Origin: Hyalella azteca | Lineage: Eukaryota; Arthropoda; Malacostraca; Amphipoda; Hyalellidae | Direction: 5' to 3' | DNA length: 64,000 bases | Assembly: GCF_000764305.2 (NCBI RefSeq) | Contig: NW_025941478.1 | Span: forward strand, 62,001-126,000 | Shown: positions 44,440 through 56,009 of the stretch, piece by piece | Numbering within the stretch: the first letter of the stretch is position 1 | Layout of the letters: each line of letters opens with the position of its first letter | Notes under the pieces: generated by a model | Seen by the model: the letters and a program-made list of their open reading frames with translations, nothing else | Databases searched by the model: none | Told to the model about the DNA's origin: nothing | Position numbers and translations under genes: made by a program

Positions 44440-45120
44440 TAAATGAAATAATCAATTAAATATACATGAATTAGAATTTTTGTATTAGATATAAATACAA
44501 AGTCAATTAATTGGTGACATAAATGCATTCAGACACACAGCTCTACAAACAGGCTGCTACGCAGTCAATATACAAGAATAAACAGTTCCAATAATTCATA
44601 TATTAATATGAATACTAAAATACATGCGATACTTATAAAAAATAAAAAATTAATAATAATAAAGGGAAATCGAAGTATAAGAGAAAAATAAATTATGAAA
44701 ATGAAGGGAGAAACGATTGTTAGGAGAGGCGAATTATGGCATTGAAAAGAAGACGCAATTAAAGAGGAGATAAAAATGAGAAGAAGGATGTACAGAAGCA
44801 GAAGTAATACGGCCTATAGTCCTATACGATATAGAGACGATATAGAAATGGAGGATAAATGTAGAATCCTTGAACGGTTCCTATGCCTCTCCCTTCGCTG
44901 CTACGTCCAAGGGCGATGGACATGTGAAGCAACTCGAGATAAACCGCGTAGAACGAAAGATAACGAGAGTGATAACGCAGCGTGAGAGTGACGCTAGCGT
45001 GAGAGTGACACCAGCGTGATGGCCTCAGACTGCACATAGCATGACAAGTGTGATTGGTAGCTGTGCAGTGGTGCAGGGTCCCACTAGGTCTTGACGAATT
45101 TTATGAAGTGTTACCTAGCA
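44440..45120. other. Spacer upstream of the first recognised kinase exon
   Basis: AT-rich unique DNA. If the exon at 51541-53968 belongs to the kinase, this and the arrays to 51540 are one 7.1-kb intron. Confidence 0.4.
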
Positions 45121-45124
45121 CAAA

Positions 45125-45525
45125 AAAACTCAAGTGTGACAAAGTGTCAAAGAGTGTGATAAAGTATTAATGAGTGTCAGAAAGTAGTATTAATGAGTGT
45201 GTCACAACTGTCACTAGGTGTGTCCTAAGCATTGTAGTGTCACAAGTGTCACTAGGTATGTCCTAAGCATTGTAGTGTCACAAGTGTCACTAGGTGTGTC
45301 CTAAGCTGTGCAGTGTCACAAGTGTCACTAGGTGTGTCCTAAGCTGTGTAGTGTCACAAGTGTCACTAGGTGTGTCCTAAGCTGTGTAGTGTCACAAGTG
45401 TCACTAGGTGTGTCCTAAGCTGTGTAGTGTCACAAGTGTCACTAGGTGTGTCCTAAGCTGTGTAGTGTCACAAGTGTCACTAGGTGTGTCCTAAGCTTTG
45501 TAGTGTCACAAGTGTCACCGCGTAT
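45125..45525. repeat. Minisatellite, 38-bp unit, about 9 copies
   Basis: Copies of cactaggtgtgtcctaagct followed by gtgtagtgtcacaagtgt, well conserved. A GTGGTGATGTG-rich run follows at 45590-45690. Confidence 0.95.
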
Positions 45526-46304
45526 CACGTGTGACGAGGTGTCGGCAGCGCTACGCTCCGCTGACGCCTGAGAGTTACGCAAGCTGAGCGAGCTGAGTGG
45601 TGATGTGGTGTGGTGATGTGGTGTGTTGTGGTGACGATGTGGTGTGGTGGTGACGGTGTGGTGTGGTGGTATGATGGTAGTGGCGATATGGAGGTAAAGT
45701 GGTAGTATTGACGTAGTAATGGCTAAGGTAATGGTAACGTAATGGTAACGTTGATGAGAATCACAAGGTAATAAGACCTCCGGCGATAGTTTTAAGAGTA
45801 CACTTATTTCCACACACAAGCCAGCACTCACACAGCCTGTATATATTCACCAGACACTCAATCAGGAACTGTATGAGCATACAAACACGTTTTGTCGGTA
45901 TGTGTGTGTGTATGTGTGAACGCACTTCGGAAACGTTCACTTTCATTCAGGTCAATCGTGCTGCTCTCATGAGTGAATGTGACTTTCATGTTTCTCGCTC
46001 CGCATTCATTAACACATTCACATGCATGTTGTATACACATGAATAGTGTATTAAATGTACCTGCAACGACGAGTTAACACGCGCACGCCATACAGCAACG
46101 AGGTCACGTATACATTGAGTGCCTTGAGTTCTCAGGCGTTCGGGGTAAATGTAGAAAATTTGGGGTAAATATAAAGGATATGGAGTAACAATGAGAATAT
46201 AGGCTACAGCCTGGATAACATTTATGCAGCTCACGTAGCGAAGACATAGCGCCGACATACCGCCCACATGACAGCAACATAGGCTTACATAGCGCATATA
46301 TAAC

Positions 46305-46785
46305 AGCAACATAGGGCCGACATAGCGTGGACATAGTGCGGACATAGCGCGGACATAGCGCGGACATAGCGCGGACATAGCGCAGACATAGTGCGGACAT
46401 AGCGTGGACATAGCGTGGACATATCGTGGACATAGCGTGGCCATAGCGTGGACATAGCGCAGACATAGCGCGGACATAGCGTGTACATAGCGCGGACATA
46501 GCGTGTACATAGCGCGGACATAGCGTGTACATAGCGCGGACATAGCGTGTACATAGCGCGGACATAGCGCGGACATAGCGCTGACATAGTGCGGACATAG
46601 CGCAGACATAACGCGGACATAGCGTGGACATAGCGCAGACATAGCGCGGACATAGCGTGTACATAGCGCAGACATAGCGTGTACATAGCGCGGACATAGC
46701 GTGTACATAGCGCAGACATAGCGTGTACATAGCGCGGACATAGCGTGTACATAGCGCAGACATAGCGCGGACATAACATATACAG
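46305..46785. repeat. Minisatellite, 11-bp unit, about 43 copies
   Basis: Copies of acatagcgcgg and acatagcgtgt alternate in blocks. Because 11 is not divisible by three, all three minus-strand frames read the same 33-nt super-unit, which is why three overlapping long frames exist here; none is a gene. Confidence 0.97.
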
Positions 46786-47254
46786 GTCAGTGGGCCGCAT
46801 TGATTGACCTGCCGCCGCGTCCTAGTTTGACGGCAAGTAATACGGCAGCTAATGTCGGTCACATGTTACGATGTCCTTACGACGTCGTAACCCAAACAGC
46901 AACCAAACTCAAAGCTTTGGTCTTCATCGTAAGTTCTGACCGTAAGTCTGTCTGTGCAACAGTAAATTTCCGACGCCTTTGCTTTCCAAAGTTGGCACAA
47001 AAAATTAGTTCGATCGAAAATGCCGTAGGCAGCAAATGTATGTACACACCTACACCTGTACAAGACTTCAATGTACAGGGCACAGCAGCTGTGTGCATCT
47101 ACACCTGTACACGACTATACAGGGGACAGCAGCATACACCTGTACACGCCTGTACAGAGCACAGCTGGTGCAGCTATCGAGGTCAAGCTGCAGTTGGCAT
47201 CAGCGTATGCATCTGCACAAGACAGCGTGTATCTCTTTACTTATTTCTCTCCTT

Positions 47255-47310
47255 CTCTCTCTCTCACTCTCTCTCTCTTTCTCTCTCTCTCTTTCTCTCT
47301 CTCTCTCTCC
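47255..47310. repeat. (CT)n microsatellite
   Basis: Pyrimidine run of ctctctct with occasional tt, about 55 bp. Confidence 0.95.
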
Positions 47311-47319
47311 CTTTCCTGC

Positions 47320-47600
47320 AAATTCCGTCATGTAGGTGTTTGTTTTGTAGGTGTATGTTATGTAGGTGCATGCTATGTAGGTGTATGTTATGTAGGTGCA
47401 TGTTAATGATGTTATGTAGGTGTATGACTATGTTATCTAGGTGTATGTTATGTAGTTGTAGGTATGTTATGTAGGTGTATGTTATATAGGTGCATGTTAT
47501 CTACGTGCATGTTATCTAGGTGCATGTTATGTAGGTGTATGTTATGTAGGTGCATGTTATGTAGGTGCATGTTATCTAGGTGTATGTTATGAAAGTGTAT
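47320..47600. repeat. Minisatellite, 15-bp unit, about 18 copies
   Basis: Copies of gtaggtgtatgttat and gtaggtgcatgttat. Confidence 0.95.
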
Positions 47601-47774
47601 GTTGTGTGGTACATTCGGGTTTGATATGTTAGATTAATATAAACGAGCTTCAAAACTTTGTTAAAAAAATAAAAATTAATATCATCAGGTATTTATTTTG
47701 TGTTAAATTGTGAATGAATTAAATATCAAATAAAAAATAAATATCAGAAGTCTGGTACTACTTGAAAAAAAATA

Positions 47775-48672
47775 AGAACAGGCAACTAGTACCAGACATC
47801 TATCAAGTAGTGCCAGACATCTGTCAACTAGCACCAGACATCTAATAAGTAGTGCCAAACATCTGTCAACAAGTACAAGACATCTGTCAACATGTACAAG
47901 ACATCTGTCAACTAGCACCGGACATCTGTCAACTGGTACCAGTCATCTGTCAACTAGCACCGGATATCTGTCAACTAGTACCAGTCATCTGTCAACTAGT
48001 ACCGGACATCTGTCAACTAGCACAAGACATCTGTCAACTAGCACCAGACATCTGTCAACTAGCACCAGTCATCTGTCAACTAGCACCAGACATCTGTCAA
48101 CTAGCACCAGTCATCTGTCAACTAGTACCAGACATCTGTCAACAAGCCCAAAACATCTGTCAACTAGCACTAGACATCTGTCAACTAGAACCAAACATAT
48201 GTCAACTTGTACCAGACATATGTAACCTAGTACCAGTCATCTATCAACTAGCACCAGACATCTGTCAACTAGCACAAGACATCTGTCAACTAGCACCAAA
48301 CATCTGTCAACTAGCACCAGACATATGTCAACTTGTACCAGACATATGTAACCTAGTACCAGTCATCTGTCAACTAGCACCAGACATCTGTCAACTAGCA
48401 CAAGACATCTGTCAACTAGCACCAAACATCTGTCAACTAGCACCAAACATCTGTCAACTAGCACCAGACATATGTCAACTAGCACCAGACATCTTTCAAC
48501 TAGAACCAAACATATGTCAACTAGAACCAAACATCTGTCAACTAGTGCCAGACATCTGTCAACTAGAACCAAACATCTGTCAACTAGTACCAGACATCTG
48601 TCAACTAGTGCCAGACATCTGTCAACTAGCACCAGACATCTGTCAACTAGTACCAGACATCTGTCAAAAGTC
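47775..48672. repeat. Minisatellite, 21-bp unit, about 42 copies
   Basis: Copies of caactagcaccagacatctg followed by t, with a larger block duplicated (the segments at 48215-48300 and 48345-48425 share the same variants). The open plus-strand frame of 279 codons encodes only an ICQLAPD heptad. Confidence 0.97.
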
Positions 48673-48699
48673 ACGTAAGCAACACGTATAACGAAGATA

Positions 48700-49195
48700 A
48701 GGCTGACGCGATATCAAACCGTGTCAGAATTCCGAGGAAAAAGCCTAGAACCTAAGCCCGACTATGGGCAATAAAAATGACGTTGCAATTTAGATGAAAA
48801 CATGCGCGATAAGAAAGATACCCATAAATTACCTAGAACTCTAATTTCGTCTTCGATAACAGAATGAAATCGTTTGCCAAACATGATAAATATTTTCCAT
48901 TTGTTCCTGCTTCAGTTATACTTTTTCCCTCTTGGACTTCGTACCTTTCTTCATCGCCTTTTTGTAACTCTTCTTGATTTACTGCACTATTCCCTTCCAA
49001 CTCTTCAATCTTTTTGCTCTCTCCTCATTTATACTTCTTCTCCCCTCTCACTCCCTCTCCCCTCTCACTCCCTCTCCCCTCTCACTCTCTACCCCCTCTC
49101 TCTGCCTCTTCCGCCCGGAAGTAGGAAGTGTACGGAAATGAGTGCCAGCACACGGAGGTTACACTTCCGCCCAAGTGAGCGTTTTGCATGGAAGA
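48700..49195. other. Spacer with pyrimidine-rich tract
   Basis: A ctccctctcccctctcact-type tract lies at 49015-49110. No gene seen. Confidence 0.6.
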
Positions 49196-49370
49196 CGTAC
49201 ACGGAGCACGTGCCCTCAAAAAAACGCACACACAGAGCACGTGTGCTGAAAAAACACACACACGGATCACGTACGCTGAAAAAGCGCACACACAGAGCAC
49301 GTGTGCTGAAAAAACGCACACACGGATCACGTACGCTTAAAAAACGCACACGCAGAGCACGTGTACATGG
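49195..49370. repeat. Minisatellite, 30-bp unit, about 6 copies
   Basis: Copies of cacacacagagcacgtgtgc followed by tgaaaaaacg; a second variant carries ggatcacgtacg. Confidence 0.95.
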
Positions 49371-49667
49371 TCGAGCGTTTTGCGTGTGGTGCATGAAGTG
49401 CTAAGCTGTGCGTGTAGAAGTATGAAGTGTTCCGAGCGTTGCGTGTTGTGTGACAGCAATGCAGGAAGCGGAGTATCTCTAGTGTGCCTACGCTGCAGTG
49501 CTGGCAGTCAGCATTGCTGTCACTGCCCTGCCAGAAGTGACAGCAATAGAAAACAATAGTGACGGTAAATGTTATGACAACAGTGATTGCGAAAGTAATG
49601 GCAATGCCTACTGTCCTACAGTGATGATATGGAGACAGTGATAGCAATAATGCTATCCATACAGGTT

Positions 49668-49711
49668 GCCACACAGGTGTGTGGCATGCATGCCACACAC
49701 ACCTGTGTGGC
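49668..49711. other. Near-perfect palindrome, about 44 bp
   Basis: Arms ccacacaggtgtgtggcatg and catgccacacacacctgtgt are complementary apart from one extra base. It sits in unique sequence beside no recognised gene. Confidence 0.6.
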
Positions 49712-49729
49712 ATGCATGTGTTACAGAGC

Positions 49730-51050
49730 TGCCATATGTAGTGTCAGCAAAAGATGGCAATATAGTTCTAGGAATTCAATAAGAAAATAGTAATTATAGG
49801 CAAATATTTGGGTATTTCTTGACTAATATGTCTCAAGATAATTATTTAAATGTTTCATATTTATTATGTGGAAAATTCTTAGAGAAACTATTGTCAGGAA
49901 TTTAGGATTACTATATACGGAAATATCTCAGGGTAACTATTGACAGGTTTTTAGTAGAAGAAAATCGGGAAAGTTTTCCAATAAAAGTCTTGGTAAGCTT
50001 CGTTTTCGTACACACGATGACGAACATTAGCGAAACCATCGTCATGGCAACGTCCTTCACCAAGGTCAGGTTTGTTTACATCGAACATGAGCGTAAACAA
50101 CATAGAACTAAAAGCAATTTAGAGCGTCTACATAAAATTCTATTTCAGATATCGAGTGAAAATTTTATAATTAGTAAATGTAAGCCATCAAAATGTGGTA
50201 ATTATCTACCGTACCTGCAGCCGAAGGTAATCCCAGATACCTTCAATATATATAATGAAAATACTTTAAAAGATTTTGTTTCAAATCTACTCTCATATAG
50301 GTACTTTAATTTCACGTTAAAAGAGCGCGGCGTTATTAGTATTTTTTCGTATTTTCTTCTATATATCGACGTAGAGTGGGAGTTTGGTAGGGCGGTGAGT
50401 GGGATGAGGGGGATGAGGGGGATGAGGAGGATGAGAGGGGAGGAGAAGGGCAAAGGTTGCCATGGTTACGGTTGTGACGTGATAGCAAAATCTTTCCCTC
50501 AAAAATAATTTTTAATAACTATTCATAAATAAAAATATAACGCGTCGACTCTGAGAATTTATCTTCCCAGACTAACCCCACAACTAATCCCACCACGAAG
50601 AGGGGTTCAAAAAACCCCACCCACAAAATCGACAATCCGCATCCTCATGAGGAAGAACGAACTCTATTTTTCCACGAATCCTCATTCCTCGTAAGCCGCT
50701 TTTCCCCACCGTGCAAACCTAGCCCCATAACTGAGCCCCGTTACCCCACAACAGTCTGAGGAATGGGGGTGTAGGGGGAGGTGGAGGGAGGATCTTTCAG
50801 AGTAAGGAAAATTCCCCAAAATCGAGCTTCGTTCTGGGAGCTAACCCCTCATTCCCCAACCCCAAGGGAATGGGGTTTTCGTGCCCTTTACAGCAACTCT
50901 AGCGATCACGAACAAATGCATCAACACATGAACAATAATTATATAGTAACAAATTAAATAGCTTCACAATAATATCTGGCAACATAATGTACAATACTGT
51001 AATGCAATATAATGTACAATACCTAATAATACCAAACAATACAATAGTTT
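49730..51050. other. Spacer, no gene seen
   Basis: A 172-codon plus-strand frame at 49990-50508 has no recognisable domain, crosses a short ggatgaggg repeat and is not bounded by good splice sites, so it is not called as a gene. Confidence 0.5.
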
Positions 51051-51064
51051 GATGAGAAAGGGAG

Positions 51065-51345
51065 AGGGAAGTGAGTGGGAGTAAGAGGGAAGCGAGTGGA
51101 AGGGGAGGGAAGCGTGGAGGTGAGAGGGAAGCGAGTGGAGGGGAGAGGGAAGCGAGTGGAGGGGAGAGGGAAGCGAGTGGAGGGGAGAGGGAACCGAGTG
51201 GAGGGGAGAGGGAAGCGAGTGGAGGGGAGAGGGGAGCGAGTGGGAGTGAGAGGGAAGCGAGTGGGAGGGAGAGGGAAGCGAGTTAGAGGGAGAGGGACGC
51301 GAGTGGGAGCGAGTAAAAGGGAGATGGAAGGGAGAGGGAGAGGGA
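51065..51345. repeat. Purine-rich minisatellite, about 25-bp unit, 11 copies
   Basis: Copies of agggaagcgagtggagggga with one strand almost entirely purine, a composition able to form triplex DNA. It lies about 200 bp past the donor of the large exon. Confidence 0.9.
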
Positions 51346-51540
51346 AGTGAGTGTGATGGAGGGGAAAGAGAATGGAATAAGTTAAGAGCGAGTCAAATGA
51401 ATAAAAAACCAAGAGAAATGAATAAGAAATCGAGAGATAATGAAAAAATGAAAGTTCATATATGTAAAATTTCAAGGACAAGTAGGAATTTGTTTACTGC
51501 TAAGGCAAATTTATATCCTTCAGTTCTACAGGGTACTCAC

Positions 51541-53770
51541 GGTCTGGAGTGACGGACAGCGACGGGTGAACTATTTTTCCAGTCAGTCTCTCGGGGTATT
51601 TTGGAGGCGTTATTTCTGACTTCCTCTTGGTTTCGTCCAAACATTCGACGACCTTAATTTCCAGTCCACTTTTGTAGTTCCAGGCTGGCTCCTCTTGTCC
51701 TTCTGGAGACATATTCAAATGCGTTGGGCGGCGGTCATTTGAACGATCGGGGATTGAAAGGGCAGAGTGGTTGACAGAGTTTATGGATTGTGGATTAACT
51801 TGGCCGGGAGTTGGGCCGACGACAGGTCTAGCTGCAGTACGAGGTCCTGCAGGTTTAGCCTGAGTTCTGTTATAAGAATGTTTACTGCAACAGTAAGGAG
51901 TTAGGCGTTTTCTGTTGCAAGATGGTGGTGTGCCAGAGGGACTTAGGATGATACTTGATGAAGCAGAAAGTGTATCAGATCCGAACGACGGAGAAGTCAA
52001 AGGCGTCGCAGGAGAACGGGTAATAGAATTTCGGCGCAATAAGAGAGTGGAAGGAAATATCACAGTCTCAGTACTCGAATTCATCGCATTTTCGTCTAAT
52101 CCTATCGCGGCAGTGGAGGATTTCACCAAAGGAGAGGAAGGAAGAGCCCTACTTTTCATAGGTGTCGTCATTTTCTGCGGAGAGTTGATATCGCTATAGC
52201 GTCCGAAGTCGTCAGCAGAGCTAATGTCCGAAAATTTGTTAATGTACGGACTGTTGACTTTTGCTGGGGAATCAGCTATCACTTCTGGAACTTGTAGCCG
52301 AGAGGTGCTGGGAACAAGCTTTGCACTCGCTACCGTGGAAGAGGAGGATATTGCCAAAGGGGAAATAGGGAGAGCTCTGCTTTTCACTGGCGTCATCATT
52401 TTCTGCGGAGAGTTGATATCACTAAAGCGTCCATCATCAGCAGAGCTAATGTCCGAAAATTTGTTAGTGTATGGACTACGGACTTTCGCTGGAGGACCAG
52501 CAATAAGTTGAGGAACTTGTGGCCGAGTGTTGCAGGTAACAACCTCTATCTCGTTTGAATCTCGCGCAACGGTGCGAGCAGGAAATTGGGTCAAATCAAT
52601 CACTTCTTGGACCTGATTATTGATACCCGCAGGTTGAGGTAGCGATGAGTATACCATTTCTAGAGGGCTACTACTGCGGGGTGGAAGGTATCTTGTAGAG
52701 GAAATGCTGGCATCTGCACGAGTAGCTTGCTCATCTGGCGAATAACTGAATGGGTTAACAACCATTCCTGGTAAATAGATTGGTGACTGTACATGCATAT
52801 TCATGATATATTTTTGGGGAGTGATGGCAGCTGGCAACTGAACTGTTTGAGTCATTACAGGAAAACACATCGGTGACTGTACGTCTTGTTGAATTGCGCA
52901 TTCTGTGTGCGCGGTTCTTATTTCAGATGAGACTGGAGAGTCGCTGACGCTGTTGCCCGCCGACCCGGACCTCACTGTACCGTAGCCGCTTGAGGCCACT
53001 GAAGATTCTGGCGTCTGCACGTTACTTCTTGGAGAAGAATCATTCGAGCACCTTAAGTGACTACGTACACTGTTTTCAACGGGAAGACTTGCAACTATCG
53101 GTGAAACTTCATCTTTTGGCTTACTGGTTGAATCTGAACCGGAGGATGCCACGCACTCCTCTTCTACCTCCTGATCGTCGCTCAGCTCGACAACTTCGAT
53201 GTTGGAAGCAACACTCAGATCAACCACCTCGCTTTCTTCAACAATCTGAGTCCTACTGACACTTAGAAATCCTGAATTAGGGGACGCTACCGCGCAGTCT
53301 AACCATTCATGGAATCCATAAGGCTGACTGGAATGTCCAACAACTGATGAGTCTGACTGCGCCAGGAAAGCAGGGTTCAGAAGGTTCGGCGAGTTGTTCT
53401 GGCACTCGATGACAATATTGTTGGCCATGTTACAACCTAACCTACTGGCACCTTGGTAGTCATACACGACTTCCTCACGGCAGGGAGAAGCAATGCCGTC
53501 GTCCCTTGAAGTTTCCTGTCTAGAAACCTTCTCGCTTTGATGATCTTCGTGCGACTGTAGTTGACTTGGAGCGTCACTCGTAACACTAGTGACAGCGCTA
53601 GTGACGGCACTACTGCTACTAGCACCACACTTGAGACACACTTTGCAAGTTCTCTGGCTGCCGTCGGGACAGCTCAAGACGCGGGTAGTGCGGTACTCCT
53701 TATCGCAGTTGCACATACCAAGACCAGAATCCTTAGACTTAGAACTAAGGCTTTTCGGTTCGCTGGACAT
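51541..53770 (-). CDS. Large Ser/Pro-rich exon, possible N-terminal extension of the MSK kinase
   Basis: An in-frame TAA precedes the region and the first ATG is at 53770 (GGCGAAATGT, G at -3); a longer reading to 53806 would need a TTG start. The frame is open for 743 codons to CCAGACC|GTGAGTAC, a consensus donor, and only 13 codons beyond it ends in TAG at 51500. I take the donor as the exon end, phase 1. Features: a Cys cluster at residues 20, 22, 34, 42, 45 and 48 that could bind zinc; a duplicated block of about 75 residues with SPYxNKFSDISSADD and FSDINSPQK-type cores; many Ser-Pro sites, as expected for substrates of proline-directed kinases. No family is recognised. The donor phase fits the first MSK exon 7 kb downstream on the same strand, with no other gene between. 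If it is not joined to MSK, it is a separate protein of 756 residues ending at 51500. Confidence 0.75.
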
Positions 53771-53968
53771 TTCGCCTGGACGATCGCAGATCCACACAGA
53801 GTTCAACTTTTAATACCGTCACACGTTCAATACAGGTTCGCTTTTCAGCAGCTCGCACTAAGTTTCACTTCAATGAAGGCACAATCGAAGACATACACGA
53901 CGCAAATCACGCTTATACGAGGCGGCCCACGCGAAACGATGGCTCGGACTCAGCGAAAACAGGAATCT
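53771..53968 (-). other. 5' UTR of the large exon
   Basis: The exon begins after tttttctcttgcag at 53969; 198 nt of leader precede the ATG. A donor (GTTAAC|GTGAGT) at 54026/54025 would make the intron before it only 57 nt. Confidence 0.55.
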
Positions 53969-54149
53969 CTGCAAGAGAAAAAATGAATAATTAGTAGATA
54001 TTATGCAAGTATCAAAGGAACTCACGTTAACATAAAATAGTAAATACAACTTCAACATGAGAAATGAATGCGTGAACGTACATCCTGCACCAGTGCTGAA
54101 AATTTCCAGTCAGCAATTAATTCCACAGTGCATGCCGAAGTACGTTCCC

Positions 54150-54430
54150 ATTACAATTCATTGTTACAGTGTACAGTTAGAGAGCCCAGTTACAGAGCAC
54201 AGTGACAACACCGTTACAGGGCACCGTTACAGTTACCCAGCACTGTCACAATGACACAAACCAGTAAAGAGTACCGTACAACGTTACAATGCTACGTTAA
54301 AGTGCACCGTTATAAATTACCGTCACACTACACCATTACAGTGCACCGTTACAGTTACCAACACTATTGCAGTACATCACTACAGTTACTCAGCACCGTT
54401 ACAGTGCACAGTTACAAGGAATGCAGCAAG
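54150..54430. repeat. Irregular GTTACAGTGCACC repeat
   Basis: Short motif gttacagtgcaccgttaca with variable spacing. Confidence 0.8.
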
Positions 54431-54469
54431 CGCCAGACGCTACACCGGCATTTCACTTTCTACGGCGAG

Positions 54470-55030
54470 TGTAACAGTAAAGGTGGGGGCGTGCGGGGGG
54501 TGAGGTTAGGGCTACCGGGGAGGGGGAGGTGTCTGCTACGAAGGAAGGCGAGGGGGGGGGAATGGGGAGGGTTGGCTTGGTTATTCAAAAAAGGTCATTG
54601 AATCACTACACTCAACACCATCTTATCAATGATGAGTTAGATGTTATTGAAGAACGTACAAGCAGTCTTGCAAACACACAAACCTACACATCCACTCACA
54701 CAATGAATGCCAGCACCGTACACCCACCCAAGCACCAAAAACACACACACACATCACACCCCCACTCACACAACATACAGCCACATACCGTCCACACAAA
54801 CACACAAGCCAAGTGTAAAAAAATCAACGCCGGCTTTAAAAAAAAACTAAGACCGAGCAGACGCCTCAGTCCCTAGGGGGGTGAACATGAGGGGGGTGGG
54901 AGGAGGGCATGAACATGAAGAGGGGTGGGGTGTGACATGAACATGGAGCTGCTGAACATGATCACGGAACATGTAACAGGTGAACAAGTGAAGCAACTGA
55001 ACACGAAACAGACAATCATGAAGCAGCAAC
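54470..55030. other. Low-complexity spacer
   Basis: G-rich runs at 54480-54580 (including gagggggggg), an ACAC-rich tract at 54670-54830, and gggtgaacatga-type repeats to the adapter. No gene seen. Confidence 0.6.
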
Positions 55031-55036
55031 ATGAAC

Positions 55037-55074
55037 CTGTCTCTTATACACATCTAGATGTGTATAAGAGACAG
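55037..55074. other. Nextera mate-pair junction adapter left in the assembly
   Basis: The 38 bases are the Tn5 mosaic end AGATGTGTATAAGAGACAG (55056-55074) joined head to head with its own reverse complement (55037-55055). That is the circularisation junction of Nextera mate-pair libraries and is not genomic. Sequence on the two sides may come from positions kilobases apart, possibly in opposite orientation. Confidence 0.97.
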
Positions 55075-55314
55075 CTTCAGCCCCGTTCCTCACAACCCCA
55101 CCCCGGGGGAGCTATCGCCAACTCCATCCAACACAAATAACAACAAGAACACAAATAACAACAAGAATAGAAAAAATTTATCCATATAAATGAGATTTTC
55201 TAACGATATTCACACAGCTTCTGCGTTCTATTAGATAGCGAAAAACAGCACAAAATGCATTAATAAAAATGTTGTGGTAGAACAAGGAATGCATTATATG
55301 GATATGAACTGCAG

Positions 55315-55492
55315 CAGCACTAGTGCAGCAACACTAGTGGCAGCAGCACTAGTGGCAGCAGCCCTAGTGGCAGCAGCGCTAGTGGCAGCAGCACTAGTGG
55401 CAGCACTAGTGGCAGCAGCACTAGTGGCAGCAGCACTAGTGGCAGCACTAGTGGCAACACTAGTGGCAGCAGCACTAGTGGCAGCACTGCAG
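55315..55492. repeat. Minisatellite, 12/15-bp unit ctagtggcagcagca
   Basis: Units ctagtggcagca and ctagtggcagcagca are mixed over about 170 bp. The frame encodes only an Ala/Leu/Val repeat. Confidence 0.95.
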
Positions 55493-55544
55493 CTTTCTCT
55501 CGACTCCAGCGCTTCAAGATTTCACTTTCACCGACACAGCAGAA

Positions 55545-55705
55545 CACATCAGGTGCACCACACATCAGGTGCACCACACATCAGGTGCACCACACATCAG
55601 GTGCACCACACATCAGGTGCACCACACATCAGGTGCACCACACATCAGGTGCACCACACATCAGGTGCACCACACATCAGGTGCACCACACATCAGGTGC
55701 ACCAC
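55545..55705. repeat. Minisatellite, 16-bp unit, about 10 copies
   Basis: Perfect copies of acatcaggtgcaccac run into the N gap at 55706, so the array is incomplete. Confidence 0.95.
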
Positions 55706-55709
55706 NNNN
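55706..55709. other. Four-base N gap
   Basis: A placeholder gap joins the 16-bp array to a different array (gtgcggacggaagtacggaa, about 42-bp units, 55710-55815). The real distance is unknown. Confidence 0.95.
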
Positions 55710-56009
55710 GACGGAAGTACGGAAAGTGAAGTGCAGTTGTGAGAAAGTGCGGACGGAAGTACGGAAAGTGAGGTGCAGTTGTGAGAAAGTGCGGACGGAA
55801 GTACGGAAAGTGAGGCGCAATAGAGGGGCATTGAGAAGTGAAGTATGGTGTTTTTGAGGGAAAGTGAATGGTGAATCAAGTCGCAGCAATAGTAAAGTGA
55901 GAAGTGAGGTGCAGAAGAAGAAAAGAAGGGTTCAGTAATGATGACTGAGGGGCATTTAAGGAATAATAATGAGAAGGCAAGAGAGGTGCAGTAGGAGAGA
56001 AGGCAGGCG

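Noticed and set aside
45986..46862. Three overlapping long minus-strand open frames (171-262 codons)
   Set aside because: They read the same 11-bp repeat in three frames, which only means that the unit lacks stops; the peptides are pure ALCxRYVxAM-type repeats.
47852..48691. A 279-codon plus-strand frame with an ICQLAPD heptad
   Set aside because: It is a direct product of the 21-bp minisatellite; there is no non-repeat coding sequence and no splice-bounded structure.
49990..50508. A 172-codon plus-strand frame
   Set aside because: No domain, no bounded exon, ends in a ggatgaggg repeat, AT-rich codon use like the surrounding spacer.
51500..53806. Start of the large exon at 53806
   Set aside because: The codon there is TTG, not ATG; the first ATG in frame is at 53770.
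55000..55140. A small protein frame through the adapter region
   Set aside because: It contains the well-known translation artefact of the Tn5 mosaic end (VSYTHLDVYKRQ) and is not a gene.
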